DNA of 46,857 nucleotides from Cardiobacteriaceae bacterium. GTDB taxonomy: Bacteria; Pseudomonadota; Gammaproteobacteria; Cardiobacteriales; Cardiobacteriaceae. Position numbers and translations under genes: made by a program. Shown here piece after piece: positions 8,495 to 17,071 of the stretch. How positions within the stretch are numbered: the stretch's first letter is position 1; each line of letters opens with the position of its first letter. The notes under the pieces are model-generated. The model had not been told where the DNA came from. It made no database searches and saw only the letters and a program-made list of their open reading frames with translations. Where the stretch lies: NCBI GenBank assembly GCA_030532785.1, contig JAUNKJ010000001.1, positions 1-46,857 of the forward strand. Direction: 5' to 3'.

Positions 8495-8672
8495 TATGGC
8501 GAAATCATCATAAAAGCAGCCAAACCGCAGGTTGGTGGTGAGTGCGCAGCACCAACCCCAACATTTTGAAATGCATTACGTTGGGGTTCGCCTGACGGTG
8601 GTTATTGAGCCTGTCGAAATGCACCACCAACCTACGGTCTGGATGTTTTTGTGGAGAGGGATTCTGATTCGT
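8495..8672. mobile_element. miniature inverted-repeat element, copy 2 (decayed right end)
   Basis: The left end TATGGCGAAATCATCATAAA is a decayed form of the element terminus. The inner stem GGTTGGTGGTG ... CACCACCAACC and the central inverted pair CCCCAACATTTTG / CGTTGGGGTTCG are kept. The right end after GGATGTTTTTG no longer matches a terminus. GGTTATTGAGCCTGTCGAAA here is the counterpart of TTCGACAAGCTCAATAACC in copy 1. Confidence 0.55.
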
Positions 8673-8677
8673 TGCTT

Positions 8678-8817
8678 TATAGTGGAATCATCATAAAATC
8701 GAAGAAAAAAATCGGATGCTTCGACAAGCACACTTCGACAGGCTCAGTGAGCTTGTCGAACTGGCCTGTCGAAGTACTTGCAGGAATGGATTTCGGTTTT
8801 GTATTGATTCCACTATA
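8678..8817. mobile_element. miniature inverted-repeat element, copy 3 (different core)
   Basis: 140 bp with matching ends: TATAGTGGAATCATCATAAA on the left and TATAGTGGAATCAATACAAA on the right read inward. The core differs from copies 1, 2 and 4: CTTCGACAAGC, CTTCGACAGGCTCAG and GAGCTTGTCGAA form strong hairpins. It has the same termini around a new filling, as expected of non-autonomous elements sharing one transposase. Confidence 0.65.
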
Positions 8818-8895
8818 TTTAACCTGAGTTCGGGATAAGAGTGAAGTCATTCCTGAATGATTTTTCAAAATTTCCTATGAAATGACAAAATATTA

Positions 8896-9052
8896 CCCCC
8901 CCGCTTGCGGGGGAGGGACAGGGTGGGGGTGTTGAAAACGAAGTTTTCATTTCAAATCCATAAAAAATGCTGCGCATTTTACACCCCCATCCTAACTTTC
9001 TCGTCCTTCGGACGAGCTGGTAAAGCCAGTCGCCCCGCAAGTGGGGGAAGGA
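8896..9052. repeat. string of hairpins with G/C-rich outer stem
   Basis: The outer CCCCCGCTTGCGGGGG, which is itself a hairpin, also pairs with CCCCGCAAGTGGGGG at the far end. Then in order come GGGTGGGGGTGT pairing with ACACCCCCATCC, GAAAAC-GAA-GTTTTC, AAAATGC-TGC-GCATTTT, CTCGTCC-TTC-GGACGAG and CTGG-TAAAG-CCAG. No coding sense is seen. Similar C-run/G-run repeats are common intergenic elements in proteobacteria. Confidence 0.6.
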
Positions 9053-9085
9053 ACTGATTGAGGAACAATGTCATATCAGTAGATA

Positions 9086-9237
9086 TATAGTTAAATCAAC
9101 AAAAAACAGAACGGAGATGTAGTTGGTAGTGAGCTGTTAGGCGAACCCCAACATAATGAATCTCAAAATGTTGGGGTTCGTGCTACGCACTCACCACCAA
9201 CCTACAATTTGGATGTTTTTATGATGATTTCACTATA
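9086..9237. mobile_element. miniature inverted-repeat element, copy 4 (inverted relative to copy 1)
   Basis: 152 bp. The left end TATAGTTAAATCAACAAAA equals the right end of copy 1; the right end read inward, TATAGTGAAATCATCATAAA, equals the left end of copy 1. The inner stem is GTTGGTAGTGAG ... CTCACCACCAAC, with CCCCAACAT ... ATGTTGGGG at the centre. It is therefore the same element in the opposite orientation. Confidence 0.65.
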
Positions 9238-9307
9238 CTTTCCTTATCCCGAACTCAGGTTTATTTAAAGTTCATCGCCCAGGAATCCAAATTGTCAACG
9301 CCCTTGG

Positions 9308-9346
9308 AACAATAAAAAACCGCCTTAACGGCGGTTTTTTATTGTT
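9308..9346 (-). terminator. intrinsic terminator of the ribosomal block
   Basis: Bases 9308-9324 and 9330-9346 are perfectly complementary over 17 bp with a 5-base loop; the G/C part is CCGCC/GGCGG, flanked by A and T runs on both sides. It lies 12 bp beyond the rplQ stop and ends the leftward transcript. The symmetric A/T flanks would also stop rightward transcription from the repeat region. Confidence 0.9.
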
Positions 9347-9358
9347 TGCCCGGCAAAC

Positions 9359-9739
9359 TTATTCGGCAGTATCCGGCAACGGACGGTCAACCAGTTCGAC
9401 GTAGGCCATCGGCGCCTGGTCACCGGCGCGGTAGCCACATTTAAGGATACGGACGTAACCGCCCGGACGATCCTTGTAACGCGGTGCCAGTTCGGCGAAA
9501 AGCTTTTGCACGGCATCGCGGTCACGCAGACGGGCAAAGGCCAGACGGCGGGCAGCGACGGTGTCGTTGTTTTTCGCGTGGGTGATGATCGGTTCGATCA
9601 CGCGGCGCAAATCCTTGGCTTTCGGCAAGGTGGTTTTGATCAGCTCGTGCTCGATCAGCGACGCCGACATGTTTTTGAACATCGCTTTGCGATGGGCGCT
9701 GGTGCGGTTGAATTTGCGACCGGCTAGTTTGTGTCTCAT
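9359..9739 (-). CDS. rplQ: 50S ribosomal protein L17
   Basis: 126 residues (E. coli 127). It is a large-subunit protein near the peptide exit region. The N-terminus [20 protein letters not shown] is the family signature. It is the last gene of the alpha operon, 33 bp after rpoA, and is followed directly by the strong terminator. The start has GGAGTAATTACC ahead of it as ribosome site. Nothing is unusual in length or order. Confidence 0.98.
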   Translation of the reverse strand: MRHKLAGRKFNRTSAHRKAMFKNMSASLIEHELIKTTLPKAKDLRRVIEPIITHAKNNDTVAARRLAFARLRDRDAVQKLFAELAPRYKDRPGGYVRILKCGYRAGDQAPMAYVELVDRPLPDTAE

Positions 9740-9772
9740 GGTAATTACTCCAATTCGTGAGCTGGCCGGCGT

Positions 9773-10738
9773 TTATTCGCCATCTCCCGGCCAGTTTTCA
9801 ATATCCATTCCCAGTTCAAGGCCGTGAGCGGCAAGAACTTCTTTGATTTCGTTCAGGGATTTTTTGCCAAGGTTCGGGGTTTTCAGCAGTTCGACTTCGC
9901 TGCGACGTACCAAATCACCAATGTTATTGATGTTTTCCGCCTTGAGGCAGTTGGCGCTGCGCACGGTCAGCTCCAAATCATCCACCGGACGAAGCAGCAC
10001 GGGATCCACATGGATTTCCACTTCCGCTTCATCTTCGATGTCGGTGGATTCGAGGTCTACGAACACGGCGATCTGGTGATGCAGAATAGTTGCGGCATCA
10101 CGGATGGCCTGCTCCGGGTTGATGGTGCCGTTGGACTCGATGTCGATGATCAGCTTGTCAAGGTCAGTGCGCTGTTCAACCCGCGCCTGTTCAACGCGAT
10201 AGGCAATGCGGCGTACCGGGCTGAAAGAGGCATCCAGACGCAGGACATTGGGAGAGGATGTTTCTTCCTCGCCATCATTGCCCACCACCTGATAGCCACG
10301 GCCTTTCTCCACCACGACACGCATTTTGAACGGCACGTTGCTGGTCAGATGCGCGATTACGTGATCGGGATTGGCGATTTCGATGTTGGACGGCGCGTGG
10401 AAATCGGAGGCCTTGACATCGCCGGCCTTGTTGACCGACAGGTGCATTTCCGCGCGTTCGCCTTCATGCATGATCAACGCCAGTCCTTTCAGGTTGAGCA
10501 AAACGTCGATGACGTCTTCGCGCACCCCTTCGATGGCCGAGTATTCGTGCAGCACACCGTCAATTTCGCATTCCGTCACCGCAGCGCCTTCCAGCGAAGA
10601 CAACAGTACCCGGCGCAGGGCAGTGCCCAGCGTATAACCGAAACCGCGCTCCAGCGGCTCCATTGTGACTCGCGAGGTATTCGGGCCAATCTCTTTGATT
10701 TGCACGATCCGCGGAGTCAAAAGTTCAGATAAAGCCAT
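9773..10738 (-). CDS. rpoA: RNA polymerase alpha subunit
   Basis: 321 residues (E. coli 329). The N-terminal assembly domain has [20 protein letters not shown] (residues about 32-51). The C-terminal domain, which contacts UP elements and activators, has [19 protein letters not shown], nearly identical to E. coli including the DNA-contact arginine. The start at 10738 ([11 protein letters not shown]) was chosen over an ATG nine codons upstream because it aligns with the family start and has AGGGGCG ahead of it. The usual alpha-operon position between rpsD and rplQ is kept. Confidence 0.97.
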   Translation of the reverse strand: MALSELLTPRIVQIKEIGPNTSRVTMEPLERGFGYTLGTALRRVLLSSLEGAAVTECEIDGVLHEYSAIEGVREDVIDVLLNLKGLALIMHEGERAEMHLSVNKAGDVKASDFHAPSNIEIANPDHVIAHLTSNVPFKMRVVVEKGRGYQVVGNDGEEETSSPNVLRLDASFSPVRRIAYRVEQARVEQRTDLDKLIIDIESNGTINPEQAIRDAATILHHQIAVFVDLESTDIEDEAEVEIHVDPVLLRPVDDLELTVRSANCLKAENINNIGDLVRRSEVELLKTPNLGKKSLNEIKEVLAAHGLELGMDIENWPGDGE

Positions 10739-10771
10739 GTTGACGCCCCTGTTCTGTTCAGCCAATGCGGA

Positions 10772-11392
10772 TTACTTCGAGTACAACTCGACAACCAGCG
10801 ACTCGTTGATGTCTGCGGACAGATCAATGCGCTCCGGTACCCGTTTGAACAGGCCGCTCATTTTCGCGGTATCGACTTCTACCCAGTCAACGAATCCGCG
10901 TTGTGCGGCAATTTCCAGGGCGCTCTGGATGCGCACCTGCTTGCGTGACTTTTCACGCACGGCAACAACGTCTTCCGCTTTCACTTGGTAAGAAGCGATG
11001 GTCACGCGCTGGCCATTGACTTCAATGGCACCATGCGACACCAGCTGACGCGCTTCGGCACGCGTGGCACCGTAACCCATGCGATACACCACGTTGTCCA
11101 GACGACGCTCCAGGAGTTGAAGGAGGTTTTCGCCGGTAGAGCCTTTCATTTGCGAGGCTTTTTTGTAGTAGTTGCGGAACTGGCGCTCCAGCACGCCGTA
11201 GATGCGCTTCAGCTTCTGCTTCTCGCGCAACTGGCCGCCATAGTCTGACAAACGGCCACGACGGGCACCGTGCTGTCCGGGGGCAGCATTGAGGTTGCAC
11301 TTGCTTTCCAGGGGGCGGACACCGGATTTCAGTTCGAGATCCACACCTTCGCGACGCGCCAAGCGGCACTTCGGTCCAATATATCTAGCCAT
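10772..11392 (-). CDS. rpsD: 30S ribosomal protein S4
   Basis: 206 residues, the same as E. coli. It is a primary 16S rRNA binder that nucleates the small-subunit body. It starts [19 protein letters not shown], and the S4 RNA-binding domain follows at about residues 95-160 ([19 protein letters not shown]). The cysteine set of zinc-binding S4 is absent. In E. coli S4 represses this operon through a pseudoknot ahead of rpsM; the short leader seen here leaves no obvious room for that structure. Confidence 0.98.
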   Translation of the reverse strand: MARYIGPKCRLARREGVDLELKSGVRPLESKCNLNAAPGQHGARRGRLSDYGGQLREKQKLKRIYGVLERQFRNYYKKASQMKGSTGENLLQLLERRLDNVVYRMGYGATRAEARQLVSHGAIEVNGQRVTIASYQVKAEDVVAVREKSRKQVRIQSALEIAAQRGFVDWVEVDTAKMSGLFKRVPERIDLSADINESLVVELYSK

Positions 11393-11410
11393 AATTTCTC
11401 CGTGAATTCT

Positions 11411-11809
11411 TTATACGCGACGTTTTTTCGGCGGGCGACAGCCGTTGTGCGGGATCGGGGTGACATCCGTAATGCTGTGAATGTTGAAACCGCTTGCGTT
11501 CAGGGCACGCACGGCAGATTCACGACCCGGTCCTGGTCCTTTGATATTGACATCAAGGTTTTGTACGCCATATTCCTTGGCCGCAGCGCCTGCACGTTCG
11601 GCAGCGATCTGCGCCGCAAAGGGCGTACTTTTTCTTGATCCACGGAAACCAGAACCACCGGCAGTTGCCCAGGAAAGCGTGTTACCCTGACCATCCGTAA
11701 TGGTCACGATTGTGTTGTTGAAAGAAGCGTGGACGTGCGCAACAGCATCCACCACAACACGCTTTGCTTTTTTTCTTACGTTTTTTTGTTTACCAGCAGC
11801 CTTAGCCAT
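11411..11809 (-). CDS. rpsK: 30S ribosomal protein S11
   Basis: 132 residues (E. coli 129). It is a platform protein at the mRNA exit. Conserved stretches are [19 protein letters not shown] and the C-terminal [16 protein letters not shown]. The N-terminus is basic and three residues longer than in E. coli. It lies 17 bp after rpsM and 18 bp before rpsD, in standard order, with a GAGAGT ribosome site upstream. Confidence 0.98.
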   Translation of the reverse strand: MAKAAGKQKNVRKKAKRVVVDAVAHVHASFNNTIVTITDGQGNTLSWATAGGSGFRGSRKSTPFAAQIAAERAGAAAKEYGVQNLDVNIKGPGPGRESAVRALNASGFNIHSITDVTPIPHNGCRPPKKRRV

Positions 11810-11826
11810 ATTTTACTCTCTCGAAA

Positions 11827-12183
11827 TTAACGCTTGATCGGACGGCGCGGGCCTTTGCGGGTGCGCGCATTGGTTTTGGTGCGTTGACCACGAACCGGCA
11901 GACTGCGACGGTGACGCAAGCCACGGTAGCAACCCAGATCCATCAAGCGTTTGATATCCATGGAAACCTGGCGACGCAAATCGCCTTCCACCTGATACTC
12001 GCCAACTGCCTGACGCAGGGCATCCACCTCTGCATCCGACAAATCACGAATTTTCTTGTCGGTCGGCACATTGGCCTTGGCACAAATGGCCTTGGCAGTG
12101 GTCGGACCGATACCGTAAATTGAGGTCAATGCGATGACGGCATGTTTCTGCGTCGGCACATTGATTCCGGCAATACGAGCCAT
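11827..12183 (-). CDS. rpsM: 30S ribosomal protein S13
   Basis: 118 residues, the same as E. coli. It is a head protein that contacts P-site tRNA and forms the intersubunit bridge with L5. It starts [20 protein letters not shown] and ends [12 protein letters not shown]. The ribosome site is CAGGAG, 6 bp before the ATG. It is the first gene of the alpha operon and appears to have its own promoter about 30 bp upstream; no rpmJ precedes it. Confidence 0.98.
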   Translation of the reverse strand: MARIAGINVPTQKHAVIALTSIYGIGPTTAKAICAKANVPTDKKIRDLSDAEVDALRQAVGEYQVEGDLRRQVSMDIKRLMDLGCYRGLRHRRSLPVRGQRTKTNARTRKGPRRPIKR

Positions 12184-12361
12184 AATTCAACTCCTGAAAT
12201 AAAGGGGCGAAATTCTATAGATACATTGCCATACCGTCAAGTCGCCCGACAGCATGACAACACACTCCGCTTTCGTTGCATCATTTTGCGTTGTGCGGAA
12301 TAACGCGCAACGACACCTCTGTTTTAGGGATGAGGCGCCCACCCCGGCGTTCAGATTCCGC
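12184..12361. other. secY-rpsM gap without rpmJ
   Basis: 178 bp that would normally hold rpmJ (ribosomal protein L36, 37-38 codons). I read all three leftward frames and found no MKVRxSVKK-type start or Cys/His L36 pattern. What is present is a promoter-like sequence near the rpsM end. Confidence 0.75.
12212..12240 (-). promoter_or_regulatory. sigma-70-type promoter for the alpha operon
   Basis: Reading leftward, TTGACG (12240-12235), a 17-bp spacer and TAGAAT (12217-12212) match the -35 and -10 consensus at 10 of 12 positions. Transcription would start near 12205, giving a leader of about 22 nt that includes the CAGGAG ribosome site of rpsM. Confidence 0.65.
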
Positions 12362-13693
12362 TTAACGGTGATACTGTCCACCAAAACCGGATAAATTCGC
12401 TTTCTTCATCAGCGATTCGTATTTTTTCGACATGATGTGTGATTGCACCTGTGACACAAAGTCCATGGCCACCACTACCGCAATCAGGATGGAAGTACCG
12501 CCAAACAGGAACATGACGCTGCCCGTGGCGCTACCCAGTTGCATCAACGACGGCAACACACAAACAAAGGCCACATAAATGGCACCGACAAACGTCAAGC
12601 GTTCCTGCACCATGTCGAGATAGTCCGCGGTTTGCTTGCCCGGACGAAACCCCTGAATGAAGGCATTGCTCTTTTTCAGGTTTTCCGCCATTTCACGGTT
12701 CTCAAACATCATCGCGGTATAGAAGAAGGAAAACAGCACAATCAGAAGACTGAAAGTGGCGATATACAGCCAGCTGCTCTGACTACCTCCCAGATTGGAA
12801 GCCACATCTGCCACATAGCGACCTGCGGAACCTGGGAGCATATTGCCAATGAGCGCCAAGCCCGATACCAATAAGGTAATGATAGCCGAAGCAAAGATAG
12901 CCGGAATGACTCCCGCCATATTGATTTTCAGTGGCAGGAACTGACGTTGCCCCATGGCCTGCCCAACCATGCCCTGACGTTTGGCATAGTGGATGGCAAT
13001 GCGGCGTTGCGCACGTTCCACCCAGACGATCAAGGCAAACAGGGCGAGGATGATGGCAATCATTAGGAAAAATTTTTCGTAGCGGATATCCCCGACTTTT
13101 GCCTGCTGGATCAGCACTCCGATACCGGCGGGCATACCAACGGCAATACCCGCAAAAATCAGCATGGAAATACCATTGCCAATGCCACGTTCGGTGATTT
13201 GTTCACCCAGCCACATCATGAAAAGCGCACCAGCAGTCAGGGCAATGGTGGCGGTCAGCACGAAGCTGCCGCCCTGCACCAGCGCCATGCCCTGCGCCTG
13301 CACGGTACGCGAAATGGCAAAAGCCTGAACAACTGCCAACACCAGCGTGAGATAGCGGGTGTAGTAATTGATCTTCTTCTGCCCGCTGCTCCCCTGCTGC
13401 CGCAGTTCCTTGAGCGGCGGGTACATGTGCGACATCAGCTGCATCACGATGGATGCCGAAATATAAGGCGCAACGCCCAAGGCCAATAACGAGGCATTAC
13501 TCAATGCCCCGCCGGAAAACATATTGAACAGCTGGAAGATAGAGCCATCACCACTGCTGAACATATCGCGGATCCGGTCGAGGTTGACGCCCGGCACCGG
13601 AATATGCGCACCAACGCGGTACACGATCAGCGCGATGACCAGAAACCACAGTCTCGAAGTCAGCTCTTTATAGGGATTTTCCGCTTTGGCCAT
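12362..13693 (-). CDS. secY: preprotein translocase subunit SecY
   Basis: 443 residues, the same as E. coli. It is the ten-helix channel of the Sec translocon in the inner membrane. Recognisable parts are PVPGVNLDRI in the first periplasmic region, the plug area, MWLGEQITERGIGNGISMLI (about residues 160-180), and the C-terminal YDSLMKKA-like tail (KYESLMKKANLSGFGGQYHR). It is the last gene of the spc operon here, 16 bp after rplO. Partner secE is at 38490-38864 in the same window. Confidence 0.98.
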   Translation of the reverse strand: MAKAENPYKELTSRLWFLVIALIVYRVGAHIPVPGVNLDRIRDMFSSGDGSIFQLFNMFSGGALSNASLLALGVAPYISASIVMQLMSHMYPPLKELRQQGSSGQKKINYYTRYLTLVLAVVQAFAISRTVQAQGMALVQGGSFVLTATIALTAGALFMMWLGEQITERGIGNGISMLIFAGIAVGMPAGIGVLIQQAKVGDIRYEKFFLMIAIILALFALIVWVERAQRRIAIHYAKRQGMVGQAMGQRQFLPLKINMAGVIPAIFASAIITLLVSGLALIGNMLPGSAGRYVADVASNLGGSQSSWLYIATFSLLIVLFSFFYTAMMFENREMAENLKKSNAFIQGFRPGKQTADYLDMVQERLTFVGAIYVAFVCVLPSLMQLGSATGSVMFLFGGTSILIAVVVAMDFVSQVQSHIMSKKYESLMKKANLSGFGGQYHR

Positions 13694-13709
13694 GTCGTAC
13701 CTTGTTCAA

Positions 13710-14147
13710 TTAATTGCTGACGGAACCACCGGCTGCTTCGATGGCGGCCTTGGCACCACTGCTGACCACAATGCCTTGCAGTTTGATGGCACCGGCAACG
13801 TCACCGCTCAGGAAAACCTTGGCAACCAATGCTTGTACCGGCACGATGCCATGCGCCTTGAGCACGTTGATATCCACAACGTCACCACCAGCAAACACAT
13901 TGAGTTCGCTGGTACGCACGCCATAAACCTGACCTTTGCTGCGGCTTTTGAAACCACGCTTCGGCAAGCGACGCTGCAAAGGCATTTGACCGCCCTCGAA
14001 ACCGACTTTGTGATAACCGCCGGCACGGGCTTTCTGACCTTTGTGGCCTTTGCCACTGGTTTTGCCCAAACCGGATCCAATACCGCGTCCCAAGCGCTTT
14101 TTGCTGGTACGCGAACCCTCTGCGGGCTTGATTTCATTCAAACGCAT
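13710..14147 (-). CDS. rplO: 50S ribosomal protein L15
   Basis: 145 residues (E. coli 144). It is a late-assembling large-subunit protein with a glycine/arginine-rich extended N-terminus ([20 protein letters not shown]) and a globular C-terminal domain. The start directly abuts the rpmD stop with no spacer, so it is probably translated by reinitiating ribosomes. Confidence 0.98.
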   Translation of the reverse strand: MRLNEIKPAEGSRTSKKRLGRGIGSGLGKTSGKGHKGQKARAGGYHKVGFEGGQMPLQRRLPKRGFKSRSKGQVYGVRTSELNVFAGGDVVDINVLKAHGIVPVQALVAKVFLSGDVAGAIKLQGIVVSSGAKAAIEAAGGSVSN

Positions 14148-14333
14148 TTATGCCACCTCTTCCACTTTGAGCATGTAGGAGATTTTGTTGATCATGCCAC
14201 GATTTTCCGGGGTGTCTTCAACGATGCGGGAATGGTGCATGCGGCGCAGCCCCAGTCCAATAACACATTGCTGATGGCTTTCCAGACGGCCGTATTTGCT
14301 CTTGATCAGAGTTACCTTGAGTTTATTCGACAT
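14148..14333 (-). CDS. rpmD: 50S ribosomal protein L30
   Basis: 61 residues (E. coli 59). It is a small two-stranded large-subunit protein. [19 protein letters not shown] and [17 protein letters not shown] are the family signature. Its start lies inside the 3' end of rpsE (11-bp overlap), and its stop abuts the rplO start. This tight packing is normal for the spc operon. Confidence 0.97.
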   Translation of the reverse strand: MSNKLKVTLIKSKYGRLESHQQCVIGLGLRRMHHSRIVEDTPENRGMINKISYMLKVEEVA

Positions 14334-14838
14334 TGGCCACTACCTCTTCCACTGTTTTGCCGCGTTTTGCAGCCACTTCCTGCGGGGTTGTCATGTCACG
14401 CAGGCCATTGATCGTGGCACGCACCACGTTGGCAGGATTGCGCGTACCGATGCACTTGGCCAGGACGTCTTTTACGCCCAACACTTCAAAGACTGCACGC
14501 ATGGCACCACCGGCAATGATACCGGTACCTTCGGAAGCCGGCTGCATGAATACCTTGGCTGCCCCATGCTTGCCGACCAGCGGATGTTGCAGGGTATCGC
14601 GGTGCAAAGTGACTTTCACCAGATTTTTCTTGGCCTGATCCATGGCTTTCTGCACGGCAATCGGCACTTCTTTGGCCTTGCCATAACCAAAGCCTACTTG
14701 TCCCTTGCCATCACCCACGACAGTCAAGGCGGTAAAGGCGAACTGGCGTCCACCCTTGACCACTTTGGTTACCCGGTTGACGGCTACCAGTTTTTCCTGG
14801 AATTCGTTGTCTTGCTGACGTTCTTTCTGCTGCGCCAT
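14323..14838 (-). CDS. rpsE: 30S ribosomal protein S5
   Basis: 171 residues (E. coli 167). It is a decoding-fidelity protein at the mRNA entry side. The double-stranded RNA-binding N-terminal domain contains [20 protein letters not shown], and the C-terminal fold contains [19 protein letters not shown]. The loop around VVKGG, where spectinomycin-resistance changes occur, looks wild type. It overlaps rpmD by 11 bp and is 9 bp from rplR. Confidence 0.98.
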   Translation of the reverse strand: MAQQKERQQDNEFQEKLVAVNRVTKVVKGGRQFAFTALTVVGDGKGQVGFGYGKAKEVPIAVQKAMDQAKKNLVKVTLHRDTLQHPLVGKHGAAKVFMQPASEGTGIIAGGAMRAVFEVLGVKDVLAKCIGTRNPANVVRATINGLRDMTTPQEVAAKRGKTVEEVVANVE

Positions 14839-14847
14839 AACTACCTC

Positions 14848-15204
14848 TTAAAACTTCAGACCCGCTTCACGAGCGGCTTCGGCCAGTGCTTTCACACGTC
14901 CGTGGAAACGGAAGCCATTGCGGTCAAAGGCAATGGCTTCAACGCCGATGGCCTTGGCTTTCTCGGCAATGGCTGTACCCACTTTTGTAGCAGCATCAAT
15001 ATTGCCGGTATTTTTCACGCTGTTCTTGATGTCCGCCTGCAAAGTGGAAGCGCTTGCCAACACGCGATCACCTTCGCCGCTGATAATTTGAGCGTAGATA
15101 TGGCGCGGTGTCTTGTTGATGACGAGGCTGGGCTTGCCGGATTCACGAATATTGAGGCGTGTCCGCTTGCCGCGACGAATACGGTTGATTTTTTTCTGGT
15201 TCAT
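14848..15204 (-). CDS. rplR: 50S ribosomal protein L18
   Basis: 118 residues (E. coli 117). It binds 5S rRNA together with L5 and L25. There is a basic N-terminus ([16 protein letters not shown]), and the end [17 protein letters not shown] is the highly conserved family C-terminus. It lies 12 bp after rplF and 9 bp before rpsE. Confidence 0.98.
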   Translation of the reverse strand: MNQKKINRIRRGKRTRLNIRESGKPSLVINKTPRHIYAQIISGEGDRVLASASTLQADIKNSVKNTGNIDAATKVGTAIAEKAKAIGVEAIAFDRNGFRFHGRVKALAEAAREAGLKF

Positions 15205-15216
15205 CGTTTTACCCCG

Positions 15217-15750
15217 TTACTTTTTCTTCGCTTCTTTCATGATCACGCGCTCATCGGCATAGCGCACCCCCTTGCCCTTGTAAGGCTCCGGCGGACGGTA
15301 AGCACGAATCTTGGCGGCAACTTCGCCCACCAGCTGCTTATCGGCACCGCGCACGACGATTTCCGTCTGGCTCGGTGTTTCTACGGTAATGCCCTGGGGC
15401 ACGCTGTATTCAACAGGATGGGAGAAACCCAATGCCAGATTGAGCTTTTGGCCTTGTGCCTGCGCACGGTAACCAACGCCAATCAGTTGCAGTTTTTTCT
15501 CGAAACCGGCACTGACGCCAATCACCATGTTGTTGATCAATGAACGCATGGTTCCGCACATTGCCCAATGATCGGCCGTTTCCTGTACCGGCTTGACCTG
15601 AACTACATTGTCAACGCTCTCGGCCTGGGTATAGGGATGCAACATCAAAGACAATTGGCCTTTGCTGCCCTTGACCGCCACCTGGTTGTCGCTGATTTTC
15701 ACTTCCACGCCCGAAGGAATGCTGACCGGCTGTTTACCTACTCGTGACAT
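15217..15750 (-). CDS. rplF: 50S ribosomal protein L6
   Basis: 177 residues, the same as E. coli. It is a two-domain protein near the factor-binding site of the large subunit. It starts MSRVGKQPVSIPSGVEV; the second domain ends with IRAYRPPEPYKGKGVRYADE, the family signature, and a lysine tail. The GGAGG ribosome site is intact. It lies 12 bp from each neighbour. Confidence 0.98.
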   Translation of the reverse strand: MSRVGKQPVSIPSGVEVKISDNQVAVKGSKGQLSLMLHPYTQAESVDNVVQVKPVQETADHWAMCGTMRSLINNMVIGVSAGFEKKLQLIGVGYRAQAQGQKLNLALGFSHPVEYSVPQGITVETPSQTEIVVRGADKQLVGEVAAKIRAYRPPEPYKGKGVRYADERVIMKEAKKK

Positions 15751-15762
15751 ACTTCCTCCGTG

Positions 15763-16152
15763 TTATGCGACATAGCAAATGACTTCGCCGCCCACACCGC
15801 GCTCGCGCGCCTTGTGATCGCTCATCACGCCTTGTGAAGTGGATACGATGGCAATGCCCAGCCCGCCACGCACTTTCGGCAATTCGTCCTTGCCCTTGAA
15901 AATGCGCAAGCCCGGACGGCTGACACGCTTGATGAATTCAATAACCGGCTTGCCTTGATAGTATTTAAGATGAATGGTCAACTCAGGCTTGACATCGCCC
16001 TTGATCTCAAAAGACTGGATATAGCCTTCTGCCTGCAATACTTCGGCAATGGCTTTTTTCTGTTTGGATGCCGGCATGACAACCAAAGAACGCCCAATGG
16101 CTTGGGCATTGCGAATACGCGTCAGCATATCCGCGACGGGATCAGACAACAT
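15763..16152 (-). CDS. rpsH: 30S ribosomal protein S8
   Basis: 129 residues (E. coli 130). It is a primary 16S rRNA binder. It starts [16 protein letters not shown], and the RNA-binding C-terminal domain contains [20 protein letters not shown]. In E. coli S8 represses the spc operon at the rplE start; whether that site is present here was not resolved. It follows rpsN by 60 bp, the widest gap within the spc genes. Confidence 0.98.
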   Translation of the reverse strand: MLSDPVADMLTRIRNAQAIGRSLVVMPASKQKKAIAEVLQAEGYIQSFEIKGDVKPELTIHLKYYQGKPVIEFIKRVSRPGLRIFKGKDELPKVRGGLGIAIVSTSQGVMSDHKARERGVGGEVICYVA

Positions 16153-16212
16153 AAATACCTCTAATCAGTATCAGGCCCGAAGGCCCTGGAACTTAACAAA
16201 TGAAACCAGCTG

Positions 16213-16521
16213 TTACCAGCTGGCTTTTTTTACACCGGGAACTTCGCCACGCATGGCCAGTTCACGCAGTTTGATACGCGACAGGCCAAATTTGCGGTAT
16301 ACCGCATGCGGACGACCGGTAATACGGCAACGGCGCTGCACCCGAGCCGGGGAGGCATTGCGCGGCAATTTTTGCAGGCTTTCCTGCGCTGCCATACGCT
16401 CTTCTTCGGAATAGCTGTCAACCTTGCGGATGATTTCTTTCAGCTCCAAGCGCTTTTGCGCATATTTTTGAACCATCTTCAGGCGTTTGGCCTCGCGATT
16501 CACCATGCTTTTCTTTGCCAT
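16213..16521 (-). CDS. rpsN: 30S ribosomal protein S14 (zinc-independent form)
   Basis: 102 residues (E. coli 101). It is a small-subunit head protein. The long form is seen here: no paired CxxC zinc motifs, and only one cysteine in [20 protein letters not shown]. It starts [13 protein letters not shown] and lies 3 bp before rplE. No second, zinc-binding S14 paralogue is in the window. Confidence 0.98.
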   Translation of the reverse strand: MAKKSMVNREAKRLKMVQKYAQKRLELKEIIRKVDSYSEEERMAAQESLQKLPRNASPARVQRRCRITGRPHAVYRKFGLSRIKLRELAMRGEVPGVKKASW

Positions 16522-16524
16522 GTC

Positions 16525-17064
16525 TTAACCTCTGAACGGGAAACCGAAAGCTTCAAGCAGCGCTTTCGCACCGGCATCATCCTTGGCCGATGTAGTGAAA
16601 GTGATATCCATGCCACGGATGGCATCGGTTTTTTCGAAATCAATTTCCGGGAAAATGATTTGCTCTTTGACGCCGAAAGTATAGTTGCCACGACCATCAA
16701 AGGATTTCGGACTCAAACCGCGGAAGTCACGAGTACGCGGCAAGGAAATGTTGATCAGGCGATCCAGAAACTCGTACATCTGCGCCCGGCGCAAGGTCAC
16801 CTTGCAGCCAATCGGCCAGCCATCACGAATCTTGAAGCCGGCGATAGATTTCTTGGACTTGGTGACAATCGGCTTTTGTCCGGCAATCAATGCCAGGTCC
16901 TGCAAAGCACTGTCCATGATCTTCTTGTCATTGACCGCTTCGCCAACCCCCATGTTGATGGTGATTTTTTCCAGACGCGGCACTTCCATGACGTTTTTCA
17001 GCCCCAAACGCTCCTGCAAGACAGGCGCCAGTTCGTTGCGATATTTATCGTGTAATCTTGACAT
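16525..17064 (-). CDS. rplE: 50S ribosomal protein L5
   Basis: 179 residues, the same as E. coli. It is a 5S rRNA-binding protein and intersubunit bridge partner of S13. The start at 17064 ([12 protein letters not shown]) was chosen because it follows GAGGATAAG and matches the family; the open frame continues upstream into rplX without a ribosome site. [16 protein letters not shown] and [17 protein letters not shown] are conserved motifs. It lies 7 bp after rplX. Confidence 0.98.
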   Translation of the reverse strand: MSRLHDKYRNELAPVLQERLGLKNVMEVPRLEKITINMGVGEAVNDKKIMDSALQDLALIAGQKPIVTKSKKSIAGFKIRDGWPIGCKVTLRRAQMYEFLDRLINISLPRTRDFRGLSPKSFDGRGNYTFGVKEQIIFPEIDFEKTDAIRGMDITFTTSAKDDAGAKALLEAFGFPFRG

Positions 17065-17071
17065 CTTATCC

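Larger units (their letters stand above)
8821..9261. repeat. 441-bp segment bounded by perfect 19-bp inverted repeats
   Basis: AACCTGAGTTCGGGATAAG (8821-8839) is the exact reverse complement of CTTATCCCGAACTCAGGTT (9243-9261). Between them lie the hairpin string at 8896-9052 and miniature element 4. It may be a composite element or two independent tags in opposite orientation. Confidence 0.6.
8286..9307. other. 1-kb gene-free region packed with repeats
   Basis: Between the symporter stop and the terminator of the ribosomal block I see no credible gene on either strand; the short open frames all fall in repeats. The content is miniature inverted-repeat elements, a 19-bp inverted repeat pair and a run of hairpins, listed separately. 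Confidence 0.85.

Noticed and set aside
8677-9040. Short - frames in the repeat region
   Set aside because: They lie within the miniature elements and the hairpin string and show no start signals or family resemblance.
12187-12384. 65-codon - frame as a candidate rpmJ
   Set aside because: The product has no L36 start or Cys/His pattern and begins inside the secY 3' end.
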